The notes beneath the pieces are model-generated. The model had not been told where the DNA came from and searched no databases. It saw only the letters and a program-made list of their open reading frames with translations. Both the position numbers and the translations under genes were made by a program. Source: Vanilla planifolia (lineage: Eukaryota > Streptophyta > Magnoliopsida > Asparagales > Orchidaceae). Taken from it: a DNA stretch of 64,000 nucleotides. Below, in pieces: positions 12,990 to 24,969 of the stretch (within the stretch, counting starts at the first letter, position 1; the number at the start of each line of letters is the position of its first letter). Location of the stretch: positions 3,035,569 through 3,099,568 of the forward strand of contig CM043875.1 in assembly GCA_023846275.1 (NCBI GenBank), written 5' to 3'.

Positions 12990-14935
12990 TTTGATTATGT
13001 GATTATTAATTAGCTTAAAAAATTTATGAATAATAATTACATAAAATATGTGAAATTAAAAATAAAAGAAAAATAAATGATTCTTATTGCATTTGGCTTT
13101 CTTATGGTATTTGCATGATTACAATATAGTTTTTTATTTACTTATATGGCTTATGATATTGTTTATTAATATGGTTTATTATCATGTTTATGCTAATATA
13201 TTTTTTATTTTTGTATTGAATATTGATTTATCTACTAAGATTTTTAAATTTTATTTGTGTTTGTATCACATGTCATACATCTACTATACCAAGTTTTAAA
13301 GATTTTTTTGTTATAAAAGAAGACTATACTTTTAAGATTTGAGAGTAAGTAGTACTTAATGTAAGTTTGATGTTGATTACATGATGAAACATTGGTTTGA
13401 GTTCTTTACATATTTTTATATACAGTCTTTTATCTATATTATTTTAGTATAATGATATTCAATATTCACTATTTTATGTTATATGAAGAAAAAGAGAATG
13501 AAAATAGATGCTAAGTTGCAACCAAGACTGGAAACGATCAATTATGAAAAGGAGTGCACCACATTACCAAACAAAAGAACTTATTGTATAGCTTGATAGG
13601 AACAATTCCTATGTAGCATAGATACAAGACACAATAGGCATCATCTTGTATAATAACATAAAAATAGTCCAAATGATAAAAACATAAATGTAGAAAATAA
13701 AATTCCAATTTGGTATAATTTGGGGAAGTCTACACCATAATGTTGTTGGATTAATAAAAAAAATATCCAAATGAACTTGTTTTAAGATATAACGAAAAGA
13801 GAGAGCTTTGATGAGAACAACTAATCTCATGGTCATGCATCTTTCTCTTTGTCTTTTAACTTTTTTTCTCCATATTTTAGTTGTTGGATCTTTTGACTGA
13901 GTATATTTCTGATATTTTAATCTTTTGTCTTGGTGTTCTTGGAAGATAAGTGATACATCTGGTTTAGTACTAGAAAATTGACATAAGGTTTTATTACATC
14001 GTCTACAAATAGATTATGGAAGATTATCATTAGGTATATATTGTTTCTATTATTTTGATGTCTGATCCTTCTATTACTTGTTTTGTCATAATTTGCTACC
14101 GTCTTTGATATGTTTTAATTTTTATTATAACATTTTGGATCAATCAAAATTTATATCCTCTCTATTTCAACTTTTCCCTCTTCTTATTTCAATTTTTTTT
14201 AATTTCTCATCAAAAGATCATAATACTAAGGATACATATACCACAAGAAAAGAGTTAGCTAATAATTAAATAATTATAATTGATTGATATCAATCATTGA
14301 TTAGTGATGAAAGGCCAACAAAAGTAGCTTGTCAGTTGAAGTGCTTCAAAGACAATTAATGTCATTTAATTTCTTATTTATTGCTAATCTAAGACCTATG
14401 TAGGGCATGACTTGCCCCTTCTCGTCTCTAATGTTCTTCTCTAATAGCTTATAAAAAATAATTACCATGTTAGTGGTAAACATCATGCATTATTTATATA
14501 AAAAAGTTTGAATTTATCAATCTTGTCATATAGATGTTAAAAATATAAATTAATCCTTTAATTGGGCATATTCACATTTAATGCATTTAAAAATGAAAAC
14601 AAAAGATTATCATTATATTGATTACATCAAGTAACAAAATCTCTCATTTTGGAAAAGAATGAAAATAAAATGATGCTTAAAAAAATAATTATGCCAAATA
14701 ATCAGCCATCAATAACACATATCATAACAAAAAATTCAACTATTAATTATTAATTAACTCAAAATAAGATATATTTTTGAAAATTTAATCAAAAAATAGT
14801 TTTTCAGTTATTTTGATTAATTAAAAAATCAAATTGAAAAGCACGTTTCGAATAATGTGCCAATGCTTGCGTGTGACTGACTTCCAAATATTAAAAATTT
14901 AAAAAATATAATAAATTATTTATTTAATAATAATA
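12990..14935. other. AT-rich intergenic DNA
   Basis: Only chance open frames, mostly phenylalanine-, isoleucine- and tyrosine-rich translations of T-rich DNA. No motif that I recognise. Confidence 0.55.
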
Positions 14936-14939
14936 AAAT

Positions 14940-15140
14940 AAACGGATGAAACGAGGCCAGGTGGGGCCCGGGCACGCCTTTGTCGTTTTCGTCCGGCCCA
15001 ATCACGTGTCTTTTACCGTACAGTACGTTAAACTACAAGTCTGCCAGGTGGCGAACCCGAAGCTGTTAAGAGAGGCCCCGTCCGCATAAAGGACTCTCCG
15101 CACGTGAGATCCATCGGCTCGTGTGCCATTTACGTACATT
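14940..15140. promoter_or_regulatory. GC-rich island with G-boxes, promoter-like
   Basis: About 200 bases of clearly higher GC content within AT-rich DNA. It carries two CACGTG G-boxes (15,003-15,008 and 15,101-15,106), further ACGT cores at about 15,024 and 15,132, a GGCCCA word near 14,995, and the phrase ccaggtgg twice. This mix of ACGT elements and GGCCCA (site II type) is common in plant proximal promoters. I found no coding exon on either side within 2 kb. It may be a promoter of a non-coding transcript, a leftover of a lost gene, or a captured fragment in a transposon. Confidence 0.4.
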
Positions 15141-17750
15141 AAAAAAATAATTACAATAATGCTAAAATGTACCTAAAAATTATTTAAGCAAACTAAGATT
15201 TTTGTGCCTATAATTTATAAAAAAAAAAGTAAGTCGTTCCTTTATTTGACCGTTGATTAAAAATATTTTGTTTTCCTAATTTTAAAATTAAATAAATTGT
15301 TTGATGTCGCATATATATTATAAAAAGTAAAATTTTTTTAAAAAATCATTCTATGAGTGTTCATGCCATTCTTTGTGTTGCTTTTGTGGCATAGTTGATG
15401 AAGGGATATTATAGTATATTCATCTTTGATGTATGTATTAATTAAATTGTTTGATTTTTAATTATGTTTGTCATATATTAGTTTCATAGATTGGATGATA
15501 AGAGTAGACTCTGACAACTGGTAAATAGTACGATCATGATTAAAGAAAAGTCGAGTTTTTTCTTCTTATTTTTTTTTTAAGAAATAGAAGATCTTTATTA
15601 TCTTCTCCTAGGGATCAAATAATTCTATCCCACATGACCAATGATCCTCTTGAATTGTGTTATTTGAGAAATATTTAATAAATCTTATTGAAATACTGAT
15701 TATGTAATATAAGACAAAAAATATTAGATAAAATAATTTTAAAATAATGTTTTGATTTAATGTAGAATTGTACTAAATATTATTATAATTTCTTATTGAA
15801 TAATTCTACGATTATGACTTAAAGATTGTTTATAGGACATGAAATTTTTTAATGAAAATTATGAATGTCACTTGTTTATGTTGTATCTTTTTGTCATATA
15901 ACCTTCACCTTTTCGGTGAATGAAAACTCAAATTATGATAAAAGAAAAGCATGATTTGAGAAGAAATAAAAACAAAAAAATGTTCTTCTTTATCATGCAT
16001 ATTAACTTAAAATTGAGATGAGATTGATGTGATTAAATTTCGTAATCACTCTTAAATGATAGTCTTTTATTTTCTACTTCACTGTCTAAGTTATCATGAG
16101 TTGCATGTTAATTGATTGGATGGCATGTACTAATAAAATAATAATTATCATAGTTTTGAAGACGACATAAAGTGATGGCTAGTCTCTAGTTCATGTTGTT
16201 TGAGATACATGGTGATTATTAGTCGAGTAATTCAATAAATTAACATGATATTTTTTCAATACTAATTGAAAGTGAGATTTTGATTTTATCTTATATTTTG
16301 TGATCATGGTATGGTTCAATTTAAATTGCTTTGATTGTTACTATATTATATTTCATTTGTCCATTTAACTTGTGCTGCACTTACATCTTATTTTTAGATT
16401 TTAAATGTTTATCAAAATGCATTATTTTTTTCTATTTGCATCACATTAAAATGAATTCTACAATTCTATCATTCTTTAGTGCATTCTTTGCAAGTATGAT
16501 GATGTTTCCATTTTTCATTTCTTGGCAAAAGAATTTTCAATTAGTGTACAAATATAATTTCAAAAATAAGGTATTAAAAGAATTCCAAATAAAGATAGCC
16601 ACAAAGATAAAAGCTCAAACCATCGTACAAAAGTTCAAATAATTGACCACAAGATAGAGAATATTTATCAAAATTTTCTAAGATCAATAAGCTCAATCAA
16701 TATAAAAACTCATGACAAGTTTGCAATAAAATCTAAAAGATTTGCTCGAATGATAACGATGATGAAGAATTTAATTATAACATGTATGAAAGAAAGCAAC
16801 AATTTGACAATTAAAATATACTTGTATATGGCATAAACTTTAACGTATGTCGCACGTAGCTAACTTCAAAAGTTTTGCATGGCCAAAGCCATGCTTGATT
16901 TGCTTTGTGCTCATCATCATTTACATGTGAAATTCAATTGCAGATAAATAAAAAAAATTTATTTTTTTGTATTTTTTTTATTTATGAAAAAGTAAGTTAA
17001 CTAACAAACCTATACTTGATTCATCATGAAATAAAAAAGAGAAATTAGAAATGTTGTTGTTGTTAGTACGTTTTTTTGAAGCATCAATATAATCATACAT
17101 GTTGATAGACATTGTAGTAATCTGAAAAGATCAAGTACAAAAACAAGAGCTTGAAGATTTATGTGATAAAAAAAAATATATTTTTTCTTTGCTTAAAAGA
17201 GAAAAGAAGAAAAATCATCATCAAATAAGTCTCAATAACAATTTATAAAATTAAAAATACACCAAAATCCACTATTTTGAAAATTCCCTCTAAATTTATA
17301 TCATTTTGTTTAAAAACTTCGTAGCCAAATAAATAAATCACAAATCAAAGATCTTAACTTCTATATCAATATAAAATAATCAATATGTATTAATGATAAA
17401 AACTAAAAAAAGTCTCGCATAATACATCTATTGACTTCTCATTGTTTCTATGAGACTCTCTACACCTTTCTTATAGAACATCATTAAATGATCACTTCAA
17501 AAAAATCTCTCTCAAGAACTAAGCTTAAGTGAATTAATACCTTATTTAGTTATAAACTGCTTAGTCCTTCATGCATTAACAATGGCTTCCACCTTGTGAC
17601 TACCTTAAACAATGGAAATGAACCACTCATGCATACAATACAAAACAACACTGCTTTCTTCTTTAAAGGAGAGACGGAGTTGTACTACAAATAGAAACAA
17701 TAATAGAGAACAAAAGATAATACTACAAATAGCAAAGAAGCTTACTTTGA
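15141..17750. other. AT-rich intergenic DNA
   Basis: No supported gene. The plus-strand frame at 16,331-16,642 (103 codons) has a biased, hydrophobic then lysine-rich composition with no recognisable domain and looks like chance. Confidence 0.55.
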
Positions 17751-17959
17751 TTTGAAACTATTCCCCCTCAGAGCAATCAGCACAGAGAAAAAAACATGCA
17801 GGAAACAGTAAAAGCTCAGATGGAATTAACCCAAAAGCAAACCCTACAAACCGTCTCCCATCACCTCAAGCACACCATAAAAAGAAAAAAAAAAAAAGCA
17901 AATAAATAATACTGATAATAATATAATAATAACAGTAATAGTACACCCTAGAAGACGAC

Positions 17960-18090
17960 GATAGGTCGTAAGCTGAAGGGCAGGGGAGGACGAAGAGCGG
18001 GCATGCTGGAGAGTGGACCTTGGTCTTCCCGAACCGAAGGAATTCCAGCACGTGCGCTCCGCCTCCGGGAGAGGCTGTCGGAGGTCCTTC
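17960..18090 (-). pseudogene. ALOG-domain (LSH/G1-like) gene fragment
   Basis: On the minus strand, from about 18,075 down to 17,965, one frame reads [11 protein letters not shown] then FGKTKVHSPACPLFVLPCP. This matches residues 60-93 of the intact ALOG protein encoded at 56,342-56,890 ([19 protein letters not shown], then [14 protein letters not shown]). Nucleotide identity is obvious too, for example ttccagcacgtgcgc and ggcaggggagg in both. The fragment lacks the four residues YLDQ (a 12-base in-frame deletion), has no match to the N-terminal helices or the C-terminal half of the domain, and runs into unrelated sequence on both sides. The histidine and two cysteines of the zinc-ribbon insert are still present. 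It sits in a GC-rich island (about 17,950-18,240). It cannot encode a working ALOG domain. Confidence 0.8.
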
Positions 18091-18249
18091 CGTTGCACTG
18101 CTGACGTGGTGGAGGCTCCCATCTCCGGGGAGAATGGCGGCAACGCGGTGTGATGCCTCGCGGGTGAGGGGAGGAGTGATAGTGACGCGTGTTGTCGGTT
18201 GTCAGTTTGACACTAGCTTTGACAACTTTGGACGGTAGTGAATGATCCT

Positions 18250-19085
18250 CGAGGAGGTTTTTCGTTTAGAGATGTGTAATTTAAAATGTGATTATTCTTA
18301 TAATTTATAATTAGATGAAAAAAATATTTTTTTGAGAATGAAAAATATATGCAAAGTTTGGTTTTTTTTTTAAAAACAATTTAAATCATTTTGGTTATTA
18401 GCTCTTTTGCTTTAAATTTATTTTATTATGTTATGGATTTTAATTCAACATTAAGTTTTAGAAAAATATTAAGAAATACTAAATAATATTAATAATATAT
18501 CTATAATTATAATATTCTTTTATCCAATCACAAGGAGGATTTTAGGTTCAAAAGTATAATTTAAAATGTGACTATTTTTTAATTTATAATTAGAAGAAAA
18601 GATATTTTTTGAGATGAAAATATAAGCAAAGTTTATTTTTTTAATAAAAATGATTTACATCATTTTGGTTTTTTGCCATTTTATTTTAAATTTTTTATTT
18701 TATTATGTTATGGATTTGATCCATCATTATGTTTAAAAAATATTAAGAAATAAAAAATGATATTAATAATAAATCTATAATTATAATATTTTTTATCTTA
18801 TCACAAGAAGGATTTTACTTTAAAAAGTGTAATTTAAAATGTGACTATTGTTAAATTTATAATTAGATGAAAATAAATTTTTTTTTTGAGATGAAAAATA
18901 TAAGCAAAGCTGGGGTTTTTAATAAAAAATGATTTACATCATTTTGGTTTTTAGCTATTTTGTTTTAAATTTATTTTATTATGTTATGGATTTGATCCAT
19001 CATTATGTTTTAAAAATATTAAAAAATAATAAATGATATTAAAAATATATCTATAATTATAATATTTTTATCTTATCTAATTGTA
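18250..19085. repeat. Three tandem copies of a ~275-bp AT-rich unit
   Basis: The landmark gtgtaatttaaaatgtga occurs at 18,274, about 18,554 (as gtataat...) and 18,827, so the period is 280 then 273. Each unit repeats the same order of phrases: aatttataattagatgaaaa, then catcattttggttt, then tattatgttatggatttg, then atctataattataatatt. Copies two and three resemble each other more than either resembles copy one. No coding capacity. The array begins immediately beside the ALOG fragment. Confidence 0.88.
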
Positions 19086-19899
19086 AAAATGTTAAGAGTT
19101 ATTTTTTTATATATCTATTTTATGTCAAAAATCATTTGCTAATTAAAAAATTAGTTAATATTATATTCTAATTATATAATTTAATATCATTAATATCATT
19201 TTATTCTCATTATAAAAGTTAATTGTGGAACATAAACTTGTACTCCTAAATTATGAAAAATGGGCTCACTACTATGAGAGAAATTTGTTTAATCGTTTTA
19301 AAGGTTATGTGAAAATTTCAGAAAAGAGATCGATTGTGGCTAATTATGAACCACCACAAGAAGAAATAGTGAAATTCACTCCATGTATAATGCTTTTCAT
19401 TAAGATTTTGTACAAGATTAATAGTAATTGAAGGTTGTTTTATTTCTTCACTTGATTATACAATTGAAATCCAGGGAGAGAAATTGAAGGGGATTGAAAG
19501 AATTGCTCATATCAATATGAGTGAGGCATATTTGGGTTAGTTTAATACATTGCTATAAGTTGGCATTGTTATTTCATGTTTGCATGACTTGACAAACTAT
19601 GTTGTCATATGGCTACATGCTTTACTGTTTAGTAACATAATGTAGAAATTAGAAAGTTATTAAGCAAACAAGAAAGTGATTGTGAAATCTCAAGTTGCTT
19701 TTGTGGTGTAAAAACTGATGAAAAAAGGCGAGTTGACAATATAGATAATATGGATTCAAGATAATAGATTGAATAATTTGTAATGTAAATAATCTATCAT
19801 TTATATATATTATTGAATAAGACATTGATGTTATAGATAGTTTTTCATTCACAACTTATGTATGTCATTACTTTTTGAGAATAACATGGCATATGGAAA

Positions 19900-19996
19900 G
19901 TGCCCATGGTATTCAACCTTATGGATTGAGTTACTATGATGTGTGATCAGGAGTTGTCATAGTAGCTCAACCCATAAGGTTGGATATCATGGGCAC
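19900..19996. repeat. 38-bp near-perfect hairpin (MITE-like)
   Basis: Arms at 19,900-19,937 and 19,959-19,996 begin and end with gtgcccatg and catgggcac around a 21-base loop. Of 38 positions only four are not Watson-Crick; in RNA, three of those would be G-U wobbles and one an A-C mismatch. The stem word ttatggattgag(t/c)tacta also occurs once outside the hairpin, at 20,696-20,713, just past the right arm of the larger foldback. A transcript through it would form a long hairpin able to feed small-RNA processing. Whether it is transcribed cannot be told. Confidence 0.88.
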
Positions 19997-20290
19997 TAAA
20001 TACCACTAGATAATATAGAAAATAATAGCAATTAGGTCACACAATAAACAACACTAAATGATAAGATCATAAGAAATTATATATTAGCATTAAATCACTT
20101 ATATTTCTCATCAGATACTAGGCTCGATAATTTTTTCATAAAATGCAAAGCTTAATAGCCTGAATTCTTTCATCTCCTTCTATCTATAGCCTTTATAACA
20201 GCACGTAAAACTTAATTATTTTATCTACCTTGTTCTTTGCTTTTACTCATATTGAGCAAATTCTCTTAAGATGTACTATTATACAATGTA

Positions 20291-20396
<106 letters not shown>

Positions 20397-20481
20397 TCAT
20401 TCATATGCCATGCTATTCTCAAAAAGTAATGACATGCATAGGGTATGAATGAATAACTATCTATAACATGAATATCTTATT

Positions 20482-20484
<3 letters not shown>

Positions 20485-20539
<55 letters not shown>
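20485..20539. repeat. (AT)n microsatellite in the right foldback arm
   Basis: About 27 AT units at the place where the left arm has only a short tatatat stretch (near 19,802), so the run expanded after the arms formed. Confidence 0.95.
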
Positions 20540-20542
<3 letters not shown>

Positions 20543-20714
20543 GATAGATTATTTACATTACAAACTATTCAATCTATTATCTTGAATCCATGGTATCTAT
20601 TCTATTGTCAACTCATCTTTTTTCATCAGTTCTTACACCGCTAAAGTAACATGAGATTTCACAATCTATTCCTTGTTTGCTTAATAACTTTCGTGTTATG
20701 GATTGAGCTACTAG

Positions 20715-22178
20715 ATTTAGTTAATTACATTTTCATTTCCTTGTATATTTTATTTAGTTAGTTATTTATTTATTGAGTCTTTTTTGCACACTTTTTTATT
20801 TGTATTGTAAGGGTATGACAAGATATTCGTCGAGTGGAGGATACTTAATGATACATAAGTTAGGCACTCAAACTTAAAAGTAAGGTATTTTCAACAATTA
20901 TTTGAATGATTTGGATTTTTCATGTATTATATATAATCACTTATTCAAGATCATGTGTTTGTGGATTTGTTCTGTGATATGGACTATTGAACTATGCTGT
21001 GGATTTATCACGATAATATAGTTTTGAAGTGGTTTGATTCATTTTATTTACCTACTTTCTTTGTATTTGTAATTGAAATGTAAGTATCTAGAAAGCATAC
21101 ATTTTTAGGGAAGCATTTGTCAATTTAATTTTTTAAATTTGGAAACCCTATAATCAAAGTGTTAAGAACAAGAGATTTATGATTGATTAGGAATGTGCTT
21201 TAACCATCATTACTCACCGAGTTAGGTTTTTAGTGTCCTCCTACTTCGTTAAAGCTCTAGTTTTCTTTTAAATGTAGTTGTTAAGGAAGGAATCAAGAGA
21301 TACTATCAGGTAGAACATGATAGTGAATAATAGGATCTTGATGGTACAAACTAAAGAATAACCAAATAAAAGCGATACATATAATCTCAAAGCTTCCACA
21401 TAATCGAAAAGCTAAAAGGAGTACGGATATACCATATATCAAAATTATAAGAAAGTTCTCACAGTCATATCATCTTTCAAAAAATCTTATACAAGGCTAT
21501 GTTGACTAAAATTTGTCAAAAAAAGCCATCACAAATTTAATTCTATTAGAGATAATATGACAATACTGATCATAGAAATTTTTTCAGCACTTTTCTAAAT
21601 TTGCTTGTGAACTTCTCAATCTATTGCAAAGCCATCACAATAATCTCTAATTTGATCTTAGTTATTTTAAATTACAAATTTTCAATTTTACATGTTTGTG
21701 TCATTAAATAAGTACATTCACATATTCAAACTTTTGTCATCAAATGCATATATAGAATGAAAAGAAAATAATTTGACATGAAGCTAGATATCCTTATGTA
21801 TATGAAACTATGTATTTTTAAAACTAAAAGGTAGGGAGAAAAAAAAAAGAAAAGCTCTAATTCTTGGATGAAAGAAACCATTGTATAATTCTTGAGCACT
21901 GCATGCTTTCCATGCATTGTTATGTCATGCTTTACTTGACTTAATTTAATAAGGGATCAATGAAATACCCACAATATTAAATATTTAGGTGAAAATAGAG
22001 TAAGTAGCAACATCTTAAGGACACAAACCAAAATCAATCAAGGTTGATGATAAAATAATTTCATAATCATCTTATTAAAAATAACTAAATAAAAAAATAC
22101 ATAATCTCAAAATTGCCACACAATATAAAAGTTAAAAAAAGTGCAAATAATTATCTATAAAAAAAACAACAAAATTCT
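20715..22178. other. AT-rich DNA with a dispersed direct repeat
   Basis: No gene. A block at about 21,350-21,475 recurs, diverged, at about 22,075-22,180. Shared order: aataac(c/t)aaataaaa, then tacat and aatctcaaa, then ttcaca, aaaag(c/t)taaaa and finally ttctc(t)caca. The second copy ends exactly where the CA microsatellite begins. This could be a remnant of paired LTR ends, but no element between them is readable. Confidence 0.5.
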
Positions 22179-22336
<158 letters not shown>

Positions 22337-22339
22337 ATA

Positions 22340-24655
22340 CATTCATACATACATAGTTACCAGTTTTATCATTCTTTTAAAGTCGAGTAGTGGTTTTACT
22401 AAAGCTCAAATCTTACTCAATTCTTTCGATTATTGTAGACTCGATATAATATTCTTCTTGATTTTTTTTGACTTTTACATAACTTCTCTCCAATCTCTTA
22501 GGAATACTTTTACTTACTCTAATATTTTCTCTATTGATTATGGCTTAATGTTGTACTTGATAAATGTTGTAAAAGAAACTCTCTAAGTCATGAATAATAC
22601 TTTATTTATACTTGTTCTCATTAATTTTTATGTGCTTGGCTCTTCAAATACCTCTAAATATAATATCACTTCATGTGGATTCTACTTTATCTTATAACCT
22701 TTCATTTAACAAAGCTTCTCATCAATTAAACCTATCATCATGTTAGTTTTCTATAATTTATCATTTTGATTCTTAAGATATGTTTAATTTCTACTAATCA
22801 TATAAGTATTATCACTAGATTCATATTATATATTCTTTAATCTTACTTAAATTTGCATTTGTTTTTTCTTATCTTAGCTTATGATCTCATTATTGTACTT
22901 TATGATAGTCTTTATAACCTATAACTAATGATGATCCATATTTTGATGTTTTAATTATAATAATATGATAATCATATCACATTTTACGAACATTTTAGAG
23001 TATTGTTTGTTAATTTCATATTGAGCCACTACATTTTGTAATCAAATAATCATATGATACCACATACTTTTATTGTACTATAATCTAATACTTTAGTATA
23101 CTTTACACATGGTTGTACTTATATGTTGTTACATCATATTTGAACTGAAAATAATTAGGCTCTACACTATATCATATTTGTAAGTTCATGTTCTTTGTAT
23201 TATATGATTTTGTATTACTTTCAATTATTTTTTCTTATCCATTAACAACCTAATATATTGTCATGATTGACTTGTACTATAATAGGTTCATTTTTATAAG
23301 CATTAACACTTGTCTTATATTCTTTCTCTTTTACTCTATCATACCATATGCTACTCTATGGTTGCATTGTGATATCAACCCCCATCCTTAGCTTGTCGTG
23401 CTACTCCATCTTACAGTTGACTATTCTTTATTGTACAATATTGACTTAATTATATTTGTAAGATGCAGTCCCATATAACCACCCAATTCATCCTAAGTAA
23501 TTCTCTTGCTCAATCATATGTATGATCTTTTATTATTGTATTATATAATAACTTAAAAAATTTTAAAATTTTACAAAAATTATAAAAATATATTTTTATC
23601 AAAATTATTGTCTTATAACTCATTCCTTCTTAAGATCATTAATCATTCTTTAATATTATTTTTTCAATATCTTATGATCAAAATTTATTATAATTTCTTA
23701 CCTCAATTTAGGATATTATATTTACTCAATTTGTAATCGATCAATGATTAATTTTGAAGACACTAATTGAATGGCAACAATCTAATGACTAATAATCTAA
23801 ATAATGATCAATTTTGTAATAATTAGTGCAAGATGTCCAAAATAATATGAAAATTTAATAATTGAATCCCTTGTTGGGTTAGGAGATGATTTGTAACCAT
23901 ATATGTTTTTAATCAATGATAGAATTAATCGATCATTAACCATAAATGGTTGAAAATTGGTCATTGGTTTCCATTATATATCTTTCATTTAATAATTATT
24001 AAATTTAGCAACTTACAATAGACTAATATGCCTTTTTTTTTTTTGACAAAAACCAATATTTATTTAAATGTTATACATTATTATCTTTTGTAACCTATAA
24101 ATCTAATAACAAATAATTGAGAATAATTTTTACATCAAAGTATACTTTTTGTTCTTTTGTCATTTTAGCATATTACATAATCAAGTGTTTAAGAAAGTGA
24201 GAAAACACAAGAGCGAGCATGCACATTTATGTATGTATTCTTTTTACTATAAATTAGTTATCTCTCTTGACGATTCCCTTTCAACATCATGTTTCTAATT
24301 TTCATCAACACATCGGTTAAAACATACACATCATTGATGAATCTATTCAGAAATAAATCGCTTTAAGATCGCTCCCCCATCATTATCACCATAAATTTTA
24401 TTTTGTCACTAAACATTTACAATATATTGATTAAACATCATGTCGAACTAAAGTCCAAATGTATATATCATATATGTAAATAGATTAGCCCATCAATTAT
24501 ATGAAAAATTATATTGTCACAAAAAATTAAGAAATTACATATACAAATAAATCTTTACTAAAATTTTTAAAATATTTTAATATGATTTATTACTTAATGT
24601 TTCAATAAAACTAGTAACATAATTTGTGTTAAACACATAGTTATTCCTTTTCCTT
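22340..24655. other. AT-rich intergenic DNA
   Basis: No supported gene, RNA gene or transposon domain. The text between 22.3 and 23.5 kb is slightly richer in C on the plus strand and may be degraded LTR-type sequence. Confidence 0.5.
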
Positions 24656-24659
24656 AGGA

Positions 24660-24965
24660 ATATTTTCCTTAAAGGCCGACGCCAAGGACAAGAAGCCACG
24701 TCGGAATTCTGATGTGGGACCTCACCGCATGGGCCCGGCCCATCTACCGACTCTTGACAACAAAGTCAAATCACTCCTTTTCTAATACGTGGACGTCAGA
24801 AACGTACCAAACATGTTACCTAGGCGGTCATGAGAGGCACAGAAAGTACTATGCCCTTGGGTGGAAAACTGGGGTATTTTAGGGGTTCCTTAGGAAATTC
24901 CAAATTCGACATGACAAGTGCGATTTGACATGTGGGCCCTCTGAGATACTCGCGGTGGACATTTC
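24660..24965. promoter_or_regulatory. GC-rich promoter-like island with TGGGCC and ACGT elements
   Basis: About 300 bases of raised GC content. It holds the near-palindrome TGGGCCCGGCCCA at 24,730-24,742 (two opposed TGGGCC site II words), ccacgtcgg near 24,702, the cluster atacgtggacgtcagaaacg near 24,785-24,805, W-box-type ttgac cores near 24,757 and 24,770, and gtgggccc near 24,933. Such combinations are typical of plant core promoters bound by TCP, bZIP and WRKY factors. I find no exon beside it on either strand. It is either the promoter of an untranslated transcript or the remnant of a lost gene. Confidence 0.42.
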
Positions 24966-24969
24966 TGTT

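Noticed and set aside
17844..18143. 99-codon minus-strand frame through the ALOG pseudogene
   Set aside because: It is out of frame with the ALOG homology, which is in the overlapping frame.
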